NCBI GenBank assembly: GCA_963674835.2
Contig: CAXXKC010000003.1
Coordinates: 2,542,001-2,606,000, forward strand
Reading direction: 5' to 3'
Source of the DNA: G963674835 sp963674835
GTDB taxonomy: Bacteria > Planctomycetota > Planctomycetia > Pirellulales > Thermoguttaceae
Length of the DNA stretch: 64,000 nucleotides
Shown: positions 28,004-36,905 of the stretch, in pieces
Layout of the letters: each line of letters starts with the position of its first letter
Position numbering within the stretch: the stretch's first letter is position 1
Notes under the pieces: generated by a model
What the model saw: the letters and a program-made list of their open reading frames with translations, nothing else
The model's database searches: none
Told to the model about the DNA's origin: nothing
Position numbers and translations under genes: made by a program

Positions 28004-28076
28004 GGCTTGTTGTCCGAGCCACGACGAACGCTCATCCAGCCGGCGGGCCGTTGGGTGCAACGCTGTCAGGTCTTTT

Positions 28077-28095
28077 CCTCTGTGGGGCACAGAGG
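28077..28095. terminator. Perfect 8-bp hairpin downstream of cysC
   Basis: CCTCTGTG (28077-28084), GGG loop, CACAGAGG (28088-28095), 74 bases after the cysC stop. No U-tract follows, so it may be a terminator remnant or a processing signal. Confidence 0.35.
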
Positions 28096-28111
28096 TTACG
28101 TTGCGAGGGGG

Positions 28112-28141
28112 TTGACTTGATCGGGTATCAGGGGGTAGACT
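28112..28141 (+). promoter_or_regulatory. Putative promoter of the first BON gene, with structured leader
   Basis: TTGACT (28112-28117), 18-base spacer, TAGACT (28136-28141). The presumed leader contains a hairpin, CTTCACG (28151-28157) with CGTGAAG (28166-28172), before the start at 28260. Confidence 0.45.
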
Positions 28142-28259
28142 TTCCCCTGTCTTCACGTCTTCTTCCGTGAAGGAGTCACCCGCCAAGCCCTCGTCCTCAT
28201 CCAAATAACTGCAGTTTGTGACGCGGCAGGTAGACATCCATGGAAGGAAGCGCGGTTTG

Positions 28260-28484
28260 ATGATTGAGGTTGTGGCGGAAGACATTCAACTGCGGGCCCA
28301 GTGCGCCCTTCGGAACAGTCCCATCTATGAAATACGGGACCTGCAGGTTGAGCAAGGCGACGGGGTTCTTTGCATCTCCGGCATTGTTTCCAGCTTCTAT
28401 CATAAGCAATTGGCTCAGGAATTGGTCCGATCGCTTTGCACGAACCACAAAGTCCAACTGGTCAATTCCATTCGAGTGCGGTAA
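28260..28484 (+). CDS. Single BON-domain protein 1
   Basis: 74 aa from an ATG at 28260 preceded by GGAAGGAAG; a GTG at 28218 is an in-frame alternative adding 14 residues. The whole chain is one BON-type domain: a short helix, IRDLQVEQGDGVLCISGIVSSFYHKQLAQEL, then VQLVNSIRV. No signal peptide, so probably cytoplasmic. It is paralogous to the next gene, 152 bases downstream. Function not known; BON modules bind lipids or partner proteins. Confidence 0.65.
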   Translation: MIEVVAEDIQLRAQCALRNSPIYEIRDLQVEQGDGVLCISGIVSSFYHKQLAQELVRSLCTNHKVQLVNSIRVR

Positions 28485-28636
28485 GGGCGTCGACTCGTGA
28501 ACCATCGTACCGCTGAGCGCGTCCGGGCGCTGCGGTGTTTGTCATCTTCGGAGAAGTGAGGGCACGGAAGCTCTCTACGCGCAAACGGTTGCCATCGTAA
28601 GGAAGTCTTCGGTGGGCGATCATCCAGGAGGGAGCT

Positions 28637-28924
28637 ATGAATCACGTGCCCCACGGTAGCCAACCGGTCCTGTCTGTGCCCAGCTATGCTGGTCATTCGC
28701 TCCCGGAAACCGTGGCGGAAGCCGAGAAGCTAGTGGCATCGATCGAGCAGGCGGTGTGGCGTGAGACCAGCGGGCGTGTCCGCGATCTGCGCGTCGAAGT
28801 GAACCGCCAGGGTGTCTTACTGTCTGGTCGATGCGACACGTACTACGCCAAGCAGATGGCGCAGCACGCCGCCATGTCGGTGCACAAGACACTACAGCTT
28901 ACGAACCAGATCGAGGTGACCTAG
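28637..28924 (+). CDS. Single BON-domain protein 2
   Basis: 95 aa; ATG preceded by a strong CAGGAGGGAG site. About 30 polar N-terminal residues lead into one BON-type domain aligned with the previous gene (VRDLRVEVNRQGVLLSGRCDTYYAKQMAQHAA, LQLTNQIEV). Shared positions include the G-V-x-L-S-G core and the Tyr-x-Lys-Gln-x-Ala-Gln helix. No signal peptide. The two appear to be a tandem duplication that diverged, perhaps forming a heteromer. Confidence 0.7.
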   Translation: MNHVPHGSQPVLSVPSYAGHSLPETVAEAEKLVASIEQAVWRETSGRVRDLRVEVNRQGVLLSGRCDTYYAKQMAQHAAMSVHKTLQLTNQIEVT

Positions 28925-29343
28925 GCGCCCTGCCGTATCGGGCGGCGTTGTCTTTGGACGCCGCAAATGCTAGCACTGCTAGCGAGACTCAAGCACGCCC
29001 GGAACGCGAGCTTTCTGCCCCCCCCAATTCTGGGCGCCAGTGACGGCGAAACTTGCATATCGCTCGCTGGCAATCCACAATGGAGGAGTTCCCGCTTCCA
29101 TGCCGCCGTGAGGCTAGTGAAGCGGGGCAGACGCCTCGCCGATGCGATCGTCGCAACGTTGTGCGATGTTTGTGCCTTGGAGCCAATCCCCCCGGTTTGT
29201 CGAGGCCCTCACTGGCTGGCCAATTCGGGAATCGATCCGTAGTAGTCAGCCCAGCGGCGCTCGGCGGTCAAACCACGCAGGCCGAAGTACCCGCCCCCGA
29301 TCCCATTCCCCGCCCCTGACCTTCACTCCCGCACAGAAGCATC
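28925..29343. other. Intergenic region with a repeated palindrome
   Basis: 419 bases between BON gene 2 and the Gfo/Idh operon. The only structure noticed is GCTAGC-ACT-GCTAGC at 28969-28983, two copies of a 6-base palindrome. It may be a small terminator or operator. Confidence 0.35.
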
Positions 29344-30795
29344 ATGGCATCTATCCCGCGTCGACGCTTTCTCCAACAGAGCCTGCTAGGTGCTGCAACG
29401 GTGACGGCCGTTGCGCCCGCTGCCCGGTTGTTGGGCCAAACGCAGCAGGCCGGCAGCCCCAACGAGACACTTTCCGTCGCTGTCATCGGCGTGCGTGGCC
29501 GCGGCCAGGCTCACGCCCATGCGTTTGCAGCGCGCGAAGACTGCCGGATTACTTACATTTGCGACTGCGATCAGGCAATGTCGGCACCGGTGGTCAAGAA
29601 GATCGGGGAGCTTCAACAGAGCGAGCCCAAGGCCGTCGAAGACATGCGCCGAGTGTTCGACGATCCGTCGGTCGATGTCGTTACCATCGCCACGCCCAAT
29701 CATTGGCATTCGTTGGCGGCGATCTGGGCGATGCAGGCGGGAAAGGACGTGTACGTCGAAAAGCCCGTCAGCCACAATGTCAGCGAGGGCCGCCGCACGG
29801 TTCAGGCAGCGCGCAAGCATCAGCGCATCTGCCAGGCTGGAACCCAGTATCGCTCCTACGGCGCCAACCGCGCGGCCGCGAAGTTCATCGCCGAAGGCAA
29901 GCTGGGCGATGTTAGCTACGCCCACTGCTACACCTACCGGCCGCGCAAGCCGATCGGCGAGCCGGGCCAGTTCCCGCCGCCGCAGACGCTCGACTACAAT
30001 CTCTGGACCGGGCCAGCACCAATGCAGTTGCCGGTCGTCCGTCCCCATTTCCACTACGACTGGCACTGGATCTGGGACTACGGCAACGGGGAACTCGGTA
30101 ACAACAGCGTGCACCGGCTGGATTGTCTGCGGTTGATCCTGGGCAATCCCGACCTGGGCCGCGGCGTGATGAGCTACGGCGCCCGCCAGTTCGATGATGC
30201 CGGCCAAACGCCCAACACCCAGGTAACCATCCACGATCTCGGCTCTCTGACGGTCGTACAGGAAGTTCGCAACCTAGCCACGGCCAAACCGCCGTGCGAC
30301 GGGAATATCCTCATTCGCGGCAGCGAAGGCCACCTGGTGGCCACGCTCACGGGGGTTGCTGTGTTCGATCCGGACGATAAGCTGGTCGAGAAGTTGGAAG
30401 GTCCCGACGAAGACCATTTCGACAACTTCATCAAGGCGGTTCGTAGCCGGAACATGGAAGACCTGAACGCGGATATCGTCCAGGGGCACACTTCGACCGC
30501 GACCATTCATGTGGCCAACATATCGCAACAGCTAGGCCAAACCGCCTCGGCGTCGGAGATTAGGGCCGAACTCGAGAAACATCCGTCTGCAGCGGCGGCC
30601 GTCGAGACATTCGAGGCCATTCAGAAGCACCTGGCCGACAACGGCGTCGATATCCAGAAGCAACCGCTCACGCTGGGCCCTTGGCTGGCCATCGACGCTG
30701 AGAAGGAGCAGTTCACCGGAAGCGAAGCGGCCAATGCCTTGCTCACGCGAGAATACCGTGAGCCCTTTATCGTACCGAGCGAAGATCAACTCTGA
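29344..30795 (+). CDS. Tat-exported Gfo/Idh/MocA-family oxidoreductase
   Basis: 483 aa. The Tat-type N-terminus (SIPRRRFLQQSLLGAATV) directs folded export. Rossmann motif VAVIGVRGRGQAHA, family Lys in VEKPVSHNVSEG, then the substrate-side segment HFHYDWHWIWDYGNGELGNNSVHRLD with candidate catalytic His/Asp. It differs from the paralogue at 7647 in that part of the active site, so a different polyol or sugar is likely. It leads an apparent operon with a TIM-barrel isomerase 54 bases downstream, the common planctomycete pairing for ketosugar or inositol-type catabolism. Confidence 0.85.
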   Translation: MASIPRRRFLQQSLLGAATVTAVAPAARLLGQTQQAGSPNETLSVAVIGVRGRGQAHAHAFAAREDCRITYICDCDQAMSAPVVKKIGELQQSEPKAVEDMRRVFDDPSVDVVTIATPNHWHSLAAIWAMQAGKDVYVEKPVSHNVSEGRRTVQAARKHQRICQAGTQYRSYGANRAAAKFIAEGKLGDVSYAHCYTYRPRKPIGEPGQFPPPQTLDYNLWTGPAPMQLPVVRPHFHYDWHWIWDYGNGELGNNSVHRLDCLRLILGNPDLGRGVMSYGARQFDDAGQTPNTQVTIHDLGSLTVVQEVRNLATAKPPCDGNILIRGSEGHLVATLTGVAVFDPDDKLVEKLEGPDEDHFDNFIKAVRSRNMEDLNADIVQGHTSTATIHVANISQQLGQTASASEIRAELEKHPSAAAAVETFEAIQKHLADNGVDIQKQPLTLGPWLAIDAEKEQFTGSEAANALLTREYREPFIVPSEDQL

Positions 30796-30849
30796 ACCGG
30801 CAAAGCCGAACCAACAACCATGAGAAATCTGAACGACGAAAGGAACATC

Positions 30850-31755
30850 ATGAGGAACACGCATTCTCGACGGCATTTCTTGAAGTGTTCGGCTGCGGTG
30901 GGCGCCGCCGCGATAGCCGGGACTCCGCTAGGCCGTTTGTTAGCTGCAGATGGGTCCAAGCCCGGCGCCAAAATGGGCTTTGGCATGGTGACCTATCAAT
31001 GGGGACAGTCTTGGGACCTGCCTACTTTGTTGAAGAACTGCGAAGCAGCCAAATTGCAGGCCGTCGAGTTGCGAACCGAACACGCTCACGGCGTCCAGCC
31101 TTCGATCGGCCCACAGAGGCGTGCGGAAGTGAAAGCGATGTTTGCCGATAGCCCGGTGAAGCTCATGGGCCTGGGCACGAACGAGCACTTCGACCAGACG
31201 GACCCGGCGGAGGTCAAGCAGTGTATCGAGAATGCCAAGGCGTTCGTGATTCTGAGCCATGACATCGGCGGTTCCGGCGTGAAGGTCAAGCCGAACAACC
31301 TTCCCAAGGGAGTGCCGGTCGAAAAGACGGCCAAGCAGATCGGCGAGGCGTTGAACGTGCTGGGCGCGTTCGCCGCGGATTACGGCCAGCAGATTCGCCT
31401 GGAAGTGCATGGCCAGTGTTGCCTATTGCCGATCATTCGCCAGATCATGGACGTGGCCACGAATCCGAACGTGTGCCTTTGCTGGAATTCGAACCAGAAG
31501 GACCTTGACGGCAAGGGGCTCGTGTACAACTTCAACCTAGTTAAGGACCGGCTTGGCCCCACAACGCACGTGCGCCCGCTGGACACGGCCGGCTATCCTT
31601 GGCAGGAGTTGATTGACCTGTTCGTGGGGATCGACTATCAGGGGTGGCTGCTTCTGGAGGCTGGCGGCAGCCCGAAGGGCGATCCGATCCAGGCCCTCAT
31701 TCACCAGCGAGAACTGTTCGCGAAGATGGTCGCTAACGCACAGAAGCGTGCGTGA
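30850..31755 (+). CDS. Exported sugar-phosphate isomerase/epimerase-like TIM-barrel protein
   Basis: 301 aa. The ATG at 30850 is used because AAAGGA lies six bases upstream and a Tat-type signal follows (SRRHFLKCSAAVGAAAIAG). The barrel (xylose isomerase-like, AP endonuclease family 2) shows FGMVTYQWGQSWDL at strand 1, AVELRTEHAHG with the first metal-site Glu, IRLEVHGQ with the second, and LLLEAGGS near the end. Likely epimerises or isomerises a ketosugar made by the upstream dehydrogenase; inferred from pairing. Ends 6 bases from the convergent fusion gene. Confidence 0.8.
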   Translation: MRNTHSRRHFLKCSAAVGAAAIAGTPLGRLLAADGSKPGAKMGFGMVTYQWGQSWDLPTLLKNCEAAKLQAVELRTEHAHGVQPSIGPQRRAEVKAMFADSPVKLMGLGTNEHFDQTDPAEVKQCIENAKAFVILSHDIGGSGVKVKPNNLPKGVPVEKTAKQIGEALNVLGAFAADYGQQIRLEVHGQCCLLPIIRQIMDVATNPNVCLCWNSNQKDLDGKGLVYNFNLVKDRLGPTTHVRPLDTAGYPWQELIDLFVGIDYQGWLLLEAGGSPKGDPIQALIHQRELFAKMVANAQKRA

Positions 31756-31761
31756 GCGGTC

Positions 31762-33618
31762 CTAGCGGCTCGCCTGGAACTGGGCGATCGGATAGCCCTT
31801 GGCATACGATATGACGTAGTCGCCACCCGACGTCGGGTAGTGCACCTGGTCCCGGCGATCGAAATCGGTTGGCGTGCGGCGTGCCAGTGTATCCGGTCCG
31901 TCGGGCGAAAGATATCGTCCGGCGAAGCGAAACACGATGCGAGTCCGGTCGCCCAGCGAGTGGCCGGTGGTTTTGACAGCTTGACCGTCGACGTCGGCCT
32001 TGGTCAGGAAGTGGGGTTCCACGTCCAAACCCGCGGTGCGCATGTTAGCGGCCATCTCCTGGGCGTCGGCCACGGGGCACGACGCGTCGTCGACGCCGTG
32101 GACAATGACGATTTTCGCCTGGTTGCCGAGCTGCTTCATGACATCCAGATGCGCGGGATTGCCCACGTAGCGGATCTCCTGGGCGTCCTTGCGCAGGAAG
32201 TCGGGACTGGCCGGGTCGCGCGAGTAGCCCGCGCTCAGGTGGGTACGGCCGGGCAAACCGAGCGCGATGTCATCGCTCAGCTTGGCCATGCCGCACATGT
32301 CGATGATGCACGTGAAGGTCCGCGGCGCGAGCTTGTTGACCATGAGCGTCACGTTGCCGCCGCCGGAACCGCCGGCTGCGAAGATACGTCCGTGGTCAAA
32401 CGGTTTCTGGAGCTTCATCAGGCCGTCGTAGACGGCGTACAGCCCTCGCAAGGCATCGATCGCCTGGAGATAGCCGAAGTCGTACGCCGCCCCGGTCCGA
32501 TTCCATGGACCACTTTGCAGATAATCGACGCAAATGGCCACCACATTGAAGCGATCGGCCAGTTGTTGGGGATCGGCGGTCCCGATGTCCTTCGTGCCGC
32601 CCCAATTGTGCAGGCTGAGCATCAGTCCCGTGCCGGTGCCGACGCTGTCGAGCTTCCCACCCGGATAGTACACGTAGGCGTTGATCTCTCGCATCCCCGG
32701 TTTGCGGGGCCACTCTTGCGCGGGAACCGTAATGGTCCCGTTTTCGGCCGGAAGGGCCGGCCAATTCTCGGCATGTGCGACCGACGGCGCCAGCACCGCG
32801 CACATCATGACGGCGGCGGCGACTCCGTTGCGCGAGATCGTGATGCTCGCGTTGCTCGTGTAGAAAACGGCTCCGTAGACGATCAACATCTCGCCGATTC
32901 CGTAGATGAGCCATGCTATGTCGGTAATGCCGCCGGGACCGCCGCGAAACAACCCCACTGCGAGTAGAAGGTCGCTTGCCAGGAACAACACGGCGCCGCC
33001 TGCCATGAGGCGGAACCGGCGATCCTGAATTCCCAGCGCAGAGAACGCGCCAACGGTAATTCCCAGCAGAACCGTATATGCCAACGCCGGCCAGCGGAAT
33101 TCGAGCAACCGGCAGTCGCCCGTCGTGATGGCGTACCAGAACACAACTCCCACCGTGACCCATATCACGATCGACGCCACCCAGATGACAGGCTTCAGCA
33201 AGTGCAGTCGTGAGCCGGCGTTCCAGCACGCGTACAGGAAGCCCAAGTGGCCGAGGGCAAACGCAAGCAAGCTGACCGCCAGGGGTGGCACGGGCCGAAT
33301 CGTTTGGGGGAGAATACCGTAGATATCGGCAACCAGCGCCATGGTGATTCCGATGGCGACTCCCATGGCAAACCGTCTGGTCGGCTTCAGCGCCGCCAGC
33401 CAGATCGACCAGGCCGCCACGCTTAGCGCGGCTGTCGAAAGGAACCACCATCTGCCCAGCCACGACGCGTCGGCCAGCTGTCGCATCGCGTAATTGCCTG
33501 GGAGCAGTACGAGCCACGCTATGAACAAGATGAGCAAGACGCCCCACAGCCATGCCGGCCGTGCGGCTTTGGTCGAATCATCGTCCGGGGTGTGAACGGA
33601 CGTTTCCGCATGTGTCAT
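31762..33618 (-). CDS. Fusion of YhhN/TMEM86-like membrane domain and DUF2920-like alpha/beta hydrolase
   Basis: 618 aa from the ATG at 33618. Residues 24-255 contain about eight membrane helices with YhhN-family marks (ALVADIYG, FALGHLGFLYA, LFLASDLLLAVGLF, WLIYGIGEMLIVYGA); that family includes lysoplasmalogenases. Residues 262-283 read as a complete signal peptide (ISRNGVAAAVMMCAVLAPSVAHA) with an AHA site. Then comes an alpha/beta hydrolase with LMLSLHNWGG (oxyanion region), nucleophile Ser418 in AAGGSGGGN, Asp in VHGVDDASCP and His in TGHSLGDRT. The hydrolase half would lie outside the cytoplasmic membrane. The fusion suggests a lipid-related two-step activity, which is inference. Confidence 0.75.
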   Translation of the reverse strand: MTHAETSVHTPDDDSTKAARPAWLWGVLLILFIAWLVLLPGNYAMRQLADASWLGRWWFLSTAALSVAAWSIWLAALKPTRRFAMGVAIGITMALVADIYGILPQTIRPVPPLAVSLLAFALGHLGFLYACWNAGSRLHLLKPVIWVASIVIWVTVGVVFWYAITTGDCRLLEFRWPALAYTVLLGITVGAFSALGIQDRRFRLMAGGAVLFLASDLLLAVGLFRGGPGGITDIAWLIYGIGEMLIVYGAVFYTSNASITISRNGVAAAVMMCAVLAPSVAHAENWPALPAENGTITVPAQEWPRKPGMREINAYVYYPGGKLDSVGTGTGLMLSLHNWGGTKDIGTADPQQLADRFNVVAICVDYLQSGPWNRTGAAYDFGYLQAIDALRGLYAVYDGLMKLQKPFDHGRIFAAGGSGGGNVTLMVNKLAPRTFTCIIDMCGMAKLSDDIALGLPGRTHLSAGYSRDPASPDFLRKDAQEIRYVGNPAHLDVMKQLGNQAKIVIVHGVDDASCPVADAQEMAANMRTAGLDVEPHFLTKADVDGQAVKTTGHSLGDRTRIVFRFAGRYLSPDGPDTLARRTPTDFDRRDQVHYPTSGGDYVISYAKGYPIAQFQASR

Positions 33619-33973
33619 GAAGACATCTCCGAGATACGCGTAGCGCCCCAAGATCCAGTGGTGCGATTGTATATCTTCTATTCTGGAAAGGAACCCGGCA
33701 ATCGTTTTTCAAATGCCGACCGTCTGTGGAGCAGCGACGGTACACTACCCAACTCTTTTCGTTGTAGCCACTTACCCAATACCGGTGGGCCAATCCGGCC
33801 CGCGCCGGAACTCTTCGAGGCCGGGCATCGTCGTAGAGCTAGTGGGTCGGCGGTGCATGGCGTCTTCGCGAGGTATGCTTGAGCATGCCCGAACATATTT
33901 CCAGCAAAGGTGTTATGCTGTCACTCACCTGTCGTTGAAAGCAACGCTCGCCCGGTTCTACGGAGGTCTTCCC
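33619..33973. other. Divergent intergenic region with AT-rich patch
   Basis: 355 bases between the leftward fusion gene and the rightward DUF4139 gene. The AT-rich stretch around 33664-33690 probably holds promoter elements, but no pair of boxes with correct spacing was found. GGAGG lies just before the ATG at 33974. Confidence 0.4.
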
Positions 33974-36064
33974 ATGACGCGTCGTCCGTTCGCGGTGGCT
34001 TCGGCCGCCTTGAGTTGTCTGGTGCTGCTGGCCGTCACGGCCGCGGCCGAGCAGAAGAGTGTCGATTTGCCCCTGAAACGGGTTGTCTTGTTCAGTTCGG
34101 GTGTGGGTTACTTCGAGCACGACGGAGAAGTGGAAGGCGACGCCCAGGCCGAGTTGCAGTTCCGCGTCGGTGACGTGAACGATCTGCTCAAGAGCATGGT
34201 CGTCGAGGACCTCGACGGCGGTCATATCTCAACGGTGGATTACGGTTCGAAGGACCCCATTTCCAAGACGCTCGGCAGTTTCTCGATCGATCTGACGAAG
34301 AACCCCACGTTGGCCGACCTGCTTATTCAGATCCGCGGCGAGCGCGTCGAGGTGGAGGCGCCCAGCAAGATCACCGGGCAGATCGTGGGCGTGGAGAAGA
34401 AGACCCGAAAACTGGAAAACGACGAAGTCATCACGGTCGACGTGCTCAACCTGCTGACCGATGAAGGCCTGCGCTCGGTACCGCTGGACACCGTGTCGCG
34501 GATCCAATTGCTCAATGAGAAGCTCAACGCCGAGCTGCACAAGGCTCTGGGCATCCTGGCCACCGCCCACGCCACCGACAAGAAGACCGTCACGCTGCAG
34601 TTTCGTGGCGAGGGCAAGCGGCGCGTTCGAGTGGGCTACATCCAGGAGACACCCGTTTGGAAGACGAGTTACCGACTGGTGCTCGACGAAAAGAAGGCCC
34701 CCTTTTTGCAAGGCTGGGCGATCGTTGAGAACACGAGCGAGACCGATTGGAACAATGTGAACCTCACCCTGGTCAGCGGCCGGCCGATTTCCTTCACCAT
34801 GGATCTCTACCAGCCGCTGTACGTGCCCAGGCCACAAGAGCAATTGGAGCTATACGCTTCGCTGCGGCCGCAACGTTACGGACAGGATCTGGCCAAGCGG
34901 GAAGAGCTATTGCGCGAACGCGTGGCACTGGGGGAAGCCAAAGCCGTGGCCGCCAAGCCGGCGGAGGCTCCGGCATTGGCCGCAGCGGAGGGTGTAGAAA
35001 GGGGGGCACGCCAGCTCTTCGGCCGCGTGGCAGGGCCCGTCGCAGGTGAAAAGGCCGATCGGATCTCGCTTGGCCGCGGAGTTCAGGTGACGGCTGCTGC
35101 CGGCGAGGTGGGTGAACTGTTCCAGTACGATATTGCCGTGCCTGTCACGCTTCCGCGCCAACAGTCGGCCATGCTGCCGATCGTCAACCAGGAGATCAAG
35201 GGCCAGAAGGTCTCCATCTACGATCAGAGCGTTCAGCCGAAGCATCCGCTGAATGGGCTGCAACTGACCAATTCGACCAAGCTGCATCTGATGCAGGGAC
35301 CTATCACCGTGTTTGATGGCGGCGTGTATGCCGGCGATGCCATCATGGGCGATGTGCCCCCGGGCGGGCAGAGGCTGATTAGCTACGCCCTGGATTTGGA
35401 AACCGAAGTGGCCCCCGAAATGAAGCCCGAAACGGGCCAGATGGTCAGTCTCCAGTTGATCAAGGGCACGGCAATCGTCAGCCACAAGCAGATGCGCACG
35501 GTCGAGTACACGGTGAAGAACTCCGGATCTCACGAGAAAACCGTGCTGATCGAGTATCCGATCCGGGAGGGATGGACGCTCGTCCAACCCAAGGAGCCGA
35601 CCGAGAAGACCCGCGACATGTACCGGTTCGCCGTTCCGGCCAAGCCGGGCGATCCGGCCAAGCTGACCGTTCAGGAAGAGTGTCTCCAACGGCAGCAGAT
35701 CGCGCTGACGAACCTGGACGATCAGGCGATCCAGCTCTACTTGAGCGCTCCGGTCGTCGGCGAAAAGGTCAAGAAGGCCTTGCAAGAGATCGTCCGGCAG
35801 AAACAGCAACTCCAGCAGGTCGCGATGCAACGCGCCCAGGTGGAGCAGCAGGTTCAAGCGATCGTCCAGGAGCAGACTCGCATCCGCCAGAACATGGATC
35901 GGCTCGACCGCGCCAGCGAGTTGTACAAGCGCTACGTCAAGAAGTTCGGCGAACAGGAAGACCAGATCGAAAAGCTCCGTGTCGAGACGGAGAAGCTCAT
36001 GGCGAAGGAGCAGGAACTCCGCAAAGTGCTCGATGAATTCATGGCCAACCTGGACGTGCAGTAA
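33974..36064 (+). CDS. Exported DUF4139-domain protein with C-terminal coiled coil
   Basis: 696 aa; GGAGG ten bases before the ATG, then a signal peptide (MTRRPFAVASAALSCLVLLAVTAAA). N-terminal beta domain (LKRVVLFSSGVGYFEHDGEV, MVVEDLDGG), central region with WKTSYRLVLDEK and the DUF4139 segment (MRTVEYTVKNSGSHEKTVLIEYP). The last ~130 residues are a long amphipathic coiled coil rich in Gln/Lys/Glu. Related mucoidy-inhibitor-like proteins occur in many bacteria without a settled function. It ends 16 bases from the convergent thioesterase. Confidence 0.75.
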   Translation: MTRRPFAVASAALSCLVLLAVTAAAEQKSVDLPLKRVVLFSSGVGYFEHDGEVEGDAQAELQFRVGDVNDLLKSMVVEDLDGGHISTVDYGSKDPISKTLGSFSIDLTKNPTLADLLIQIRGERVEVEAPSKITGQIVGVEKKTRKLENDEVITVDVLNLLTDEGLRSVPLDTVSRIQLLNEKLNAELHKALGILATAHATDKKTVTLQFRGEGKRRVRVGYIQETPVWKTSYRLVLDEKKAPFLQGWAIVENTSETDWNNVNLTLVSGRPISFTMDLYQPLYVPRPQEQLELYASLRPQRYGQDLAKREELLRERVALGEAKAVAAKPAEAPALAAAEGVERGARQLFGRVAGPVAGEKADRISLGRGVQVTAAAGEVGELFQYDIAVPVTLPRQQSAMLPIVNQEIKGQKVSIYDQSVQPKHPLNGLQLTNSTKLHLMQGPITVFDGGVYAGDAIMGDVPPGGQRLISYALDLETEVAPEMKPETGQMVSLQLIKGTAIVSHKQMRTVEYTVKNSGSHEKTVLIEYPIREGWTLVQPKEPTEKTRDMYRFAVPAKPGDPAKLTVQEECLQRQQIALTNLDDQAIQLYLSAPVVGEKVKKALQEIVRQKQQLQQVAMQRAQVEQQVQAIVQEQTRIRQNMDRLDRASELYKRYVKKFGEQEDQIEKLRVETEKLMAKEQELRKVLDEFMANLDVQ

Positions 36065-36079
36065 GGCCGTACAGTGCAA

Positions 36080-36113
36080 CTCAGCCGGCCGGGTTCTCGT
36101 CTTGCCGGCTGAG
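36080..36113. terminator. Bidirectional terminator overlapping the thioesterase stop
   Basis: CTCAGCCGGC (36080-36089) and GCCGGCTGAG (36104-36113) form a perfect 10-bp stem with a 14-base loop. It lies between convergent genes and covers the last codons and stop of the leftward thioesterase. Confidence 0.5.
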
Positions 36114-36905
36114 GAGCAACTGCGGGTGGGTGTGGACGAGGTCCTCCACCGTCTGCTTGAGGAGGGCCTCAGTCTGCGACGTGACGAAGAAGTGGTCGCC
36201 CGGCAGGAGATGGAGTCGAAGGGGCTGGGTGGTGTACGTCTGCCAAGCTTCCAAGTCGTCGCGCGCGTGGTTGTCGTGCGTGCCGCCAAATGCGGAGATG
36301 TGGCAGTCCAGCGGCGGCTCGGACTCGTGAGCGTAAGTGTAGACCAATTCCAGATCCGCCCGGATCGTTGGCAGGAAAACCGAGCGGATTTCGGGATCAC
36401 GGGCGATCACGTCGGGCACGCCTCCGTAGCAGCGTTGAAGCTCGCGGACAAACTCTTCGTCCGACAGATCGGGGATTCGCGGAACCGGGTCGGGCAAATG
36501 GGGCGCCTGACGCCCTGAGACGAACAGGTGGCCGGGCATCGCTTCGCCGGCAGCCCGATAGTACTTGGCCAGCTCGAAGGCGACGAGCGCCCCCATGCTG
36601 TGCCCCCAGAAGACGAAGGGCTGATCGGTGTATGGCCGGACATCGGCAGCGAGCAATTCAACGAGCGGCTGCAAACGGCGAAAGGGCGCTTCGCGGAGCC
36701 GGTCTTCACGGCCAGGGTACTGGACGGCGAGCACCTCGATCTCGTCCGGCAGGAAACTCGACCAGCGGTAGAACGCCGAAGCGCCCAGTCCCGCCCAAGG
36801 GAAACAGAACATCCGCAGTTGCGCATGAGGCCGAGGATGGAAGCATTTGACGGACAGGCCGGCGCGTGGCGAGGACGCGTCTGCTTGGTTGGAGGTGGGA
36901 CTCAT
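36081..36905 (-). CDS. Type II thioesterase (GrsT/RifR-like)
   Basis: 274 aa. Alpha/beta hydrolase with the family start LRMFCFPWAGLGASAFYRW, QYPGREDRL, nucleophile Ser in VFWGHSMGALVAFELA, Asp region (CHISAFGGTHDN) and catalytic His in LLPGDHFFV. Such enzymes hydrolyse stalled or mis-primed acyl groups from carrier proteins of polyketide and peptide synthases, or release products. Its ATG overlaps the darB-like TGA by four bases (36905-36902), so it belongs to the DarA-DarB operon and probably edits or releases that pathway's acyl thioesters. Confidence 0.85.
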   Translation of the reverse strand: MSPTSNQADASSPRAGLSVKCFHPRPHAQLRMFCFPWAGLGASAFYRWSSFLPDEIEVLAVQYPGREDRLREAPFRRLQPLVELLAADVRPYTDQPFVFWGHSMGALVAFELAKYYRAAGEAMPGHLFVSGRQAPHLPDPVPRIPDLSDEEFVRELQRCYGGVPDVIARDPEIRSVFLPTIRADLELVYTYAHESEPPLDCHISAFGGTHDNHARDDLEAWQTYTTQPLRLHLLPGDHFFVTSQTEALLKQTVEDLVHTHPQLLLSRQDENPAG

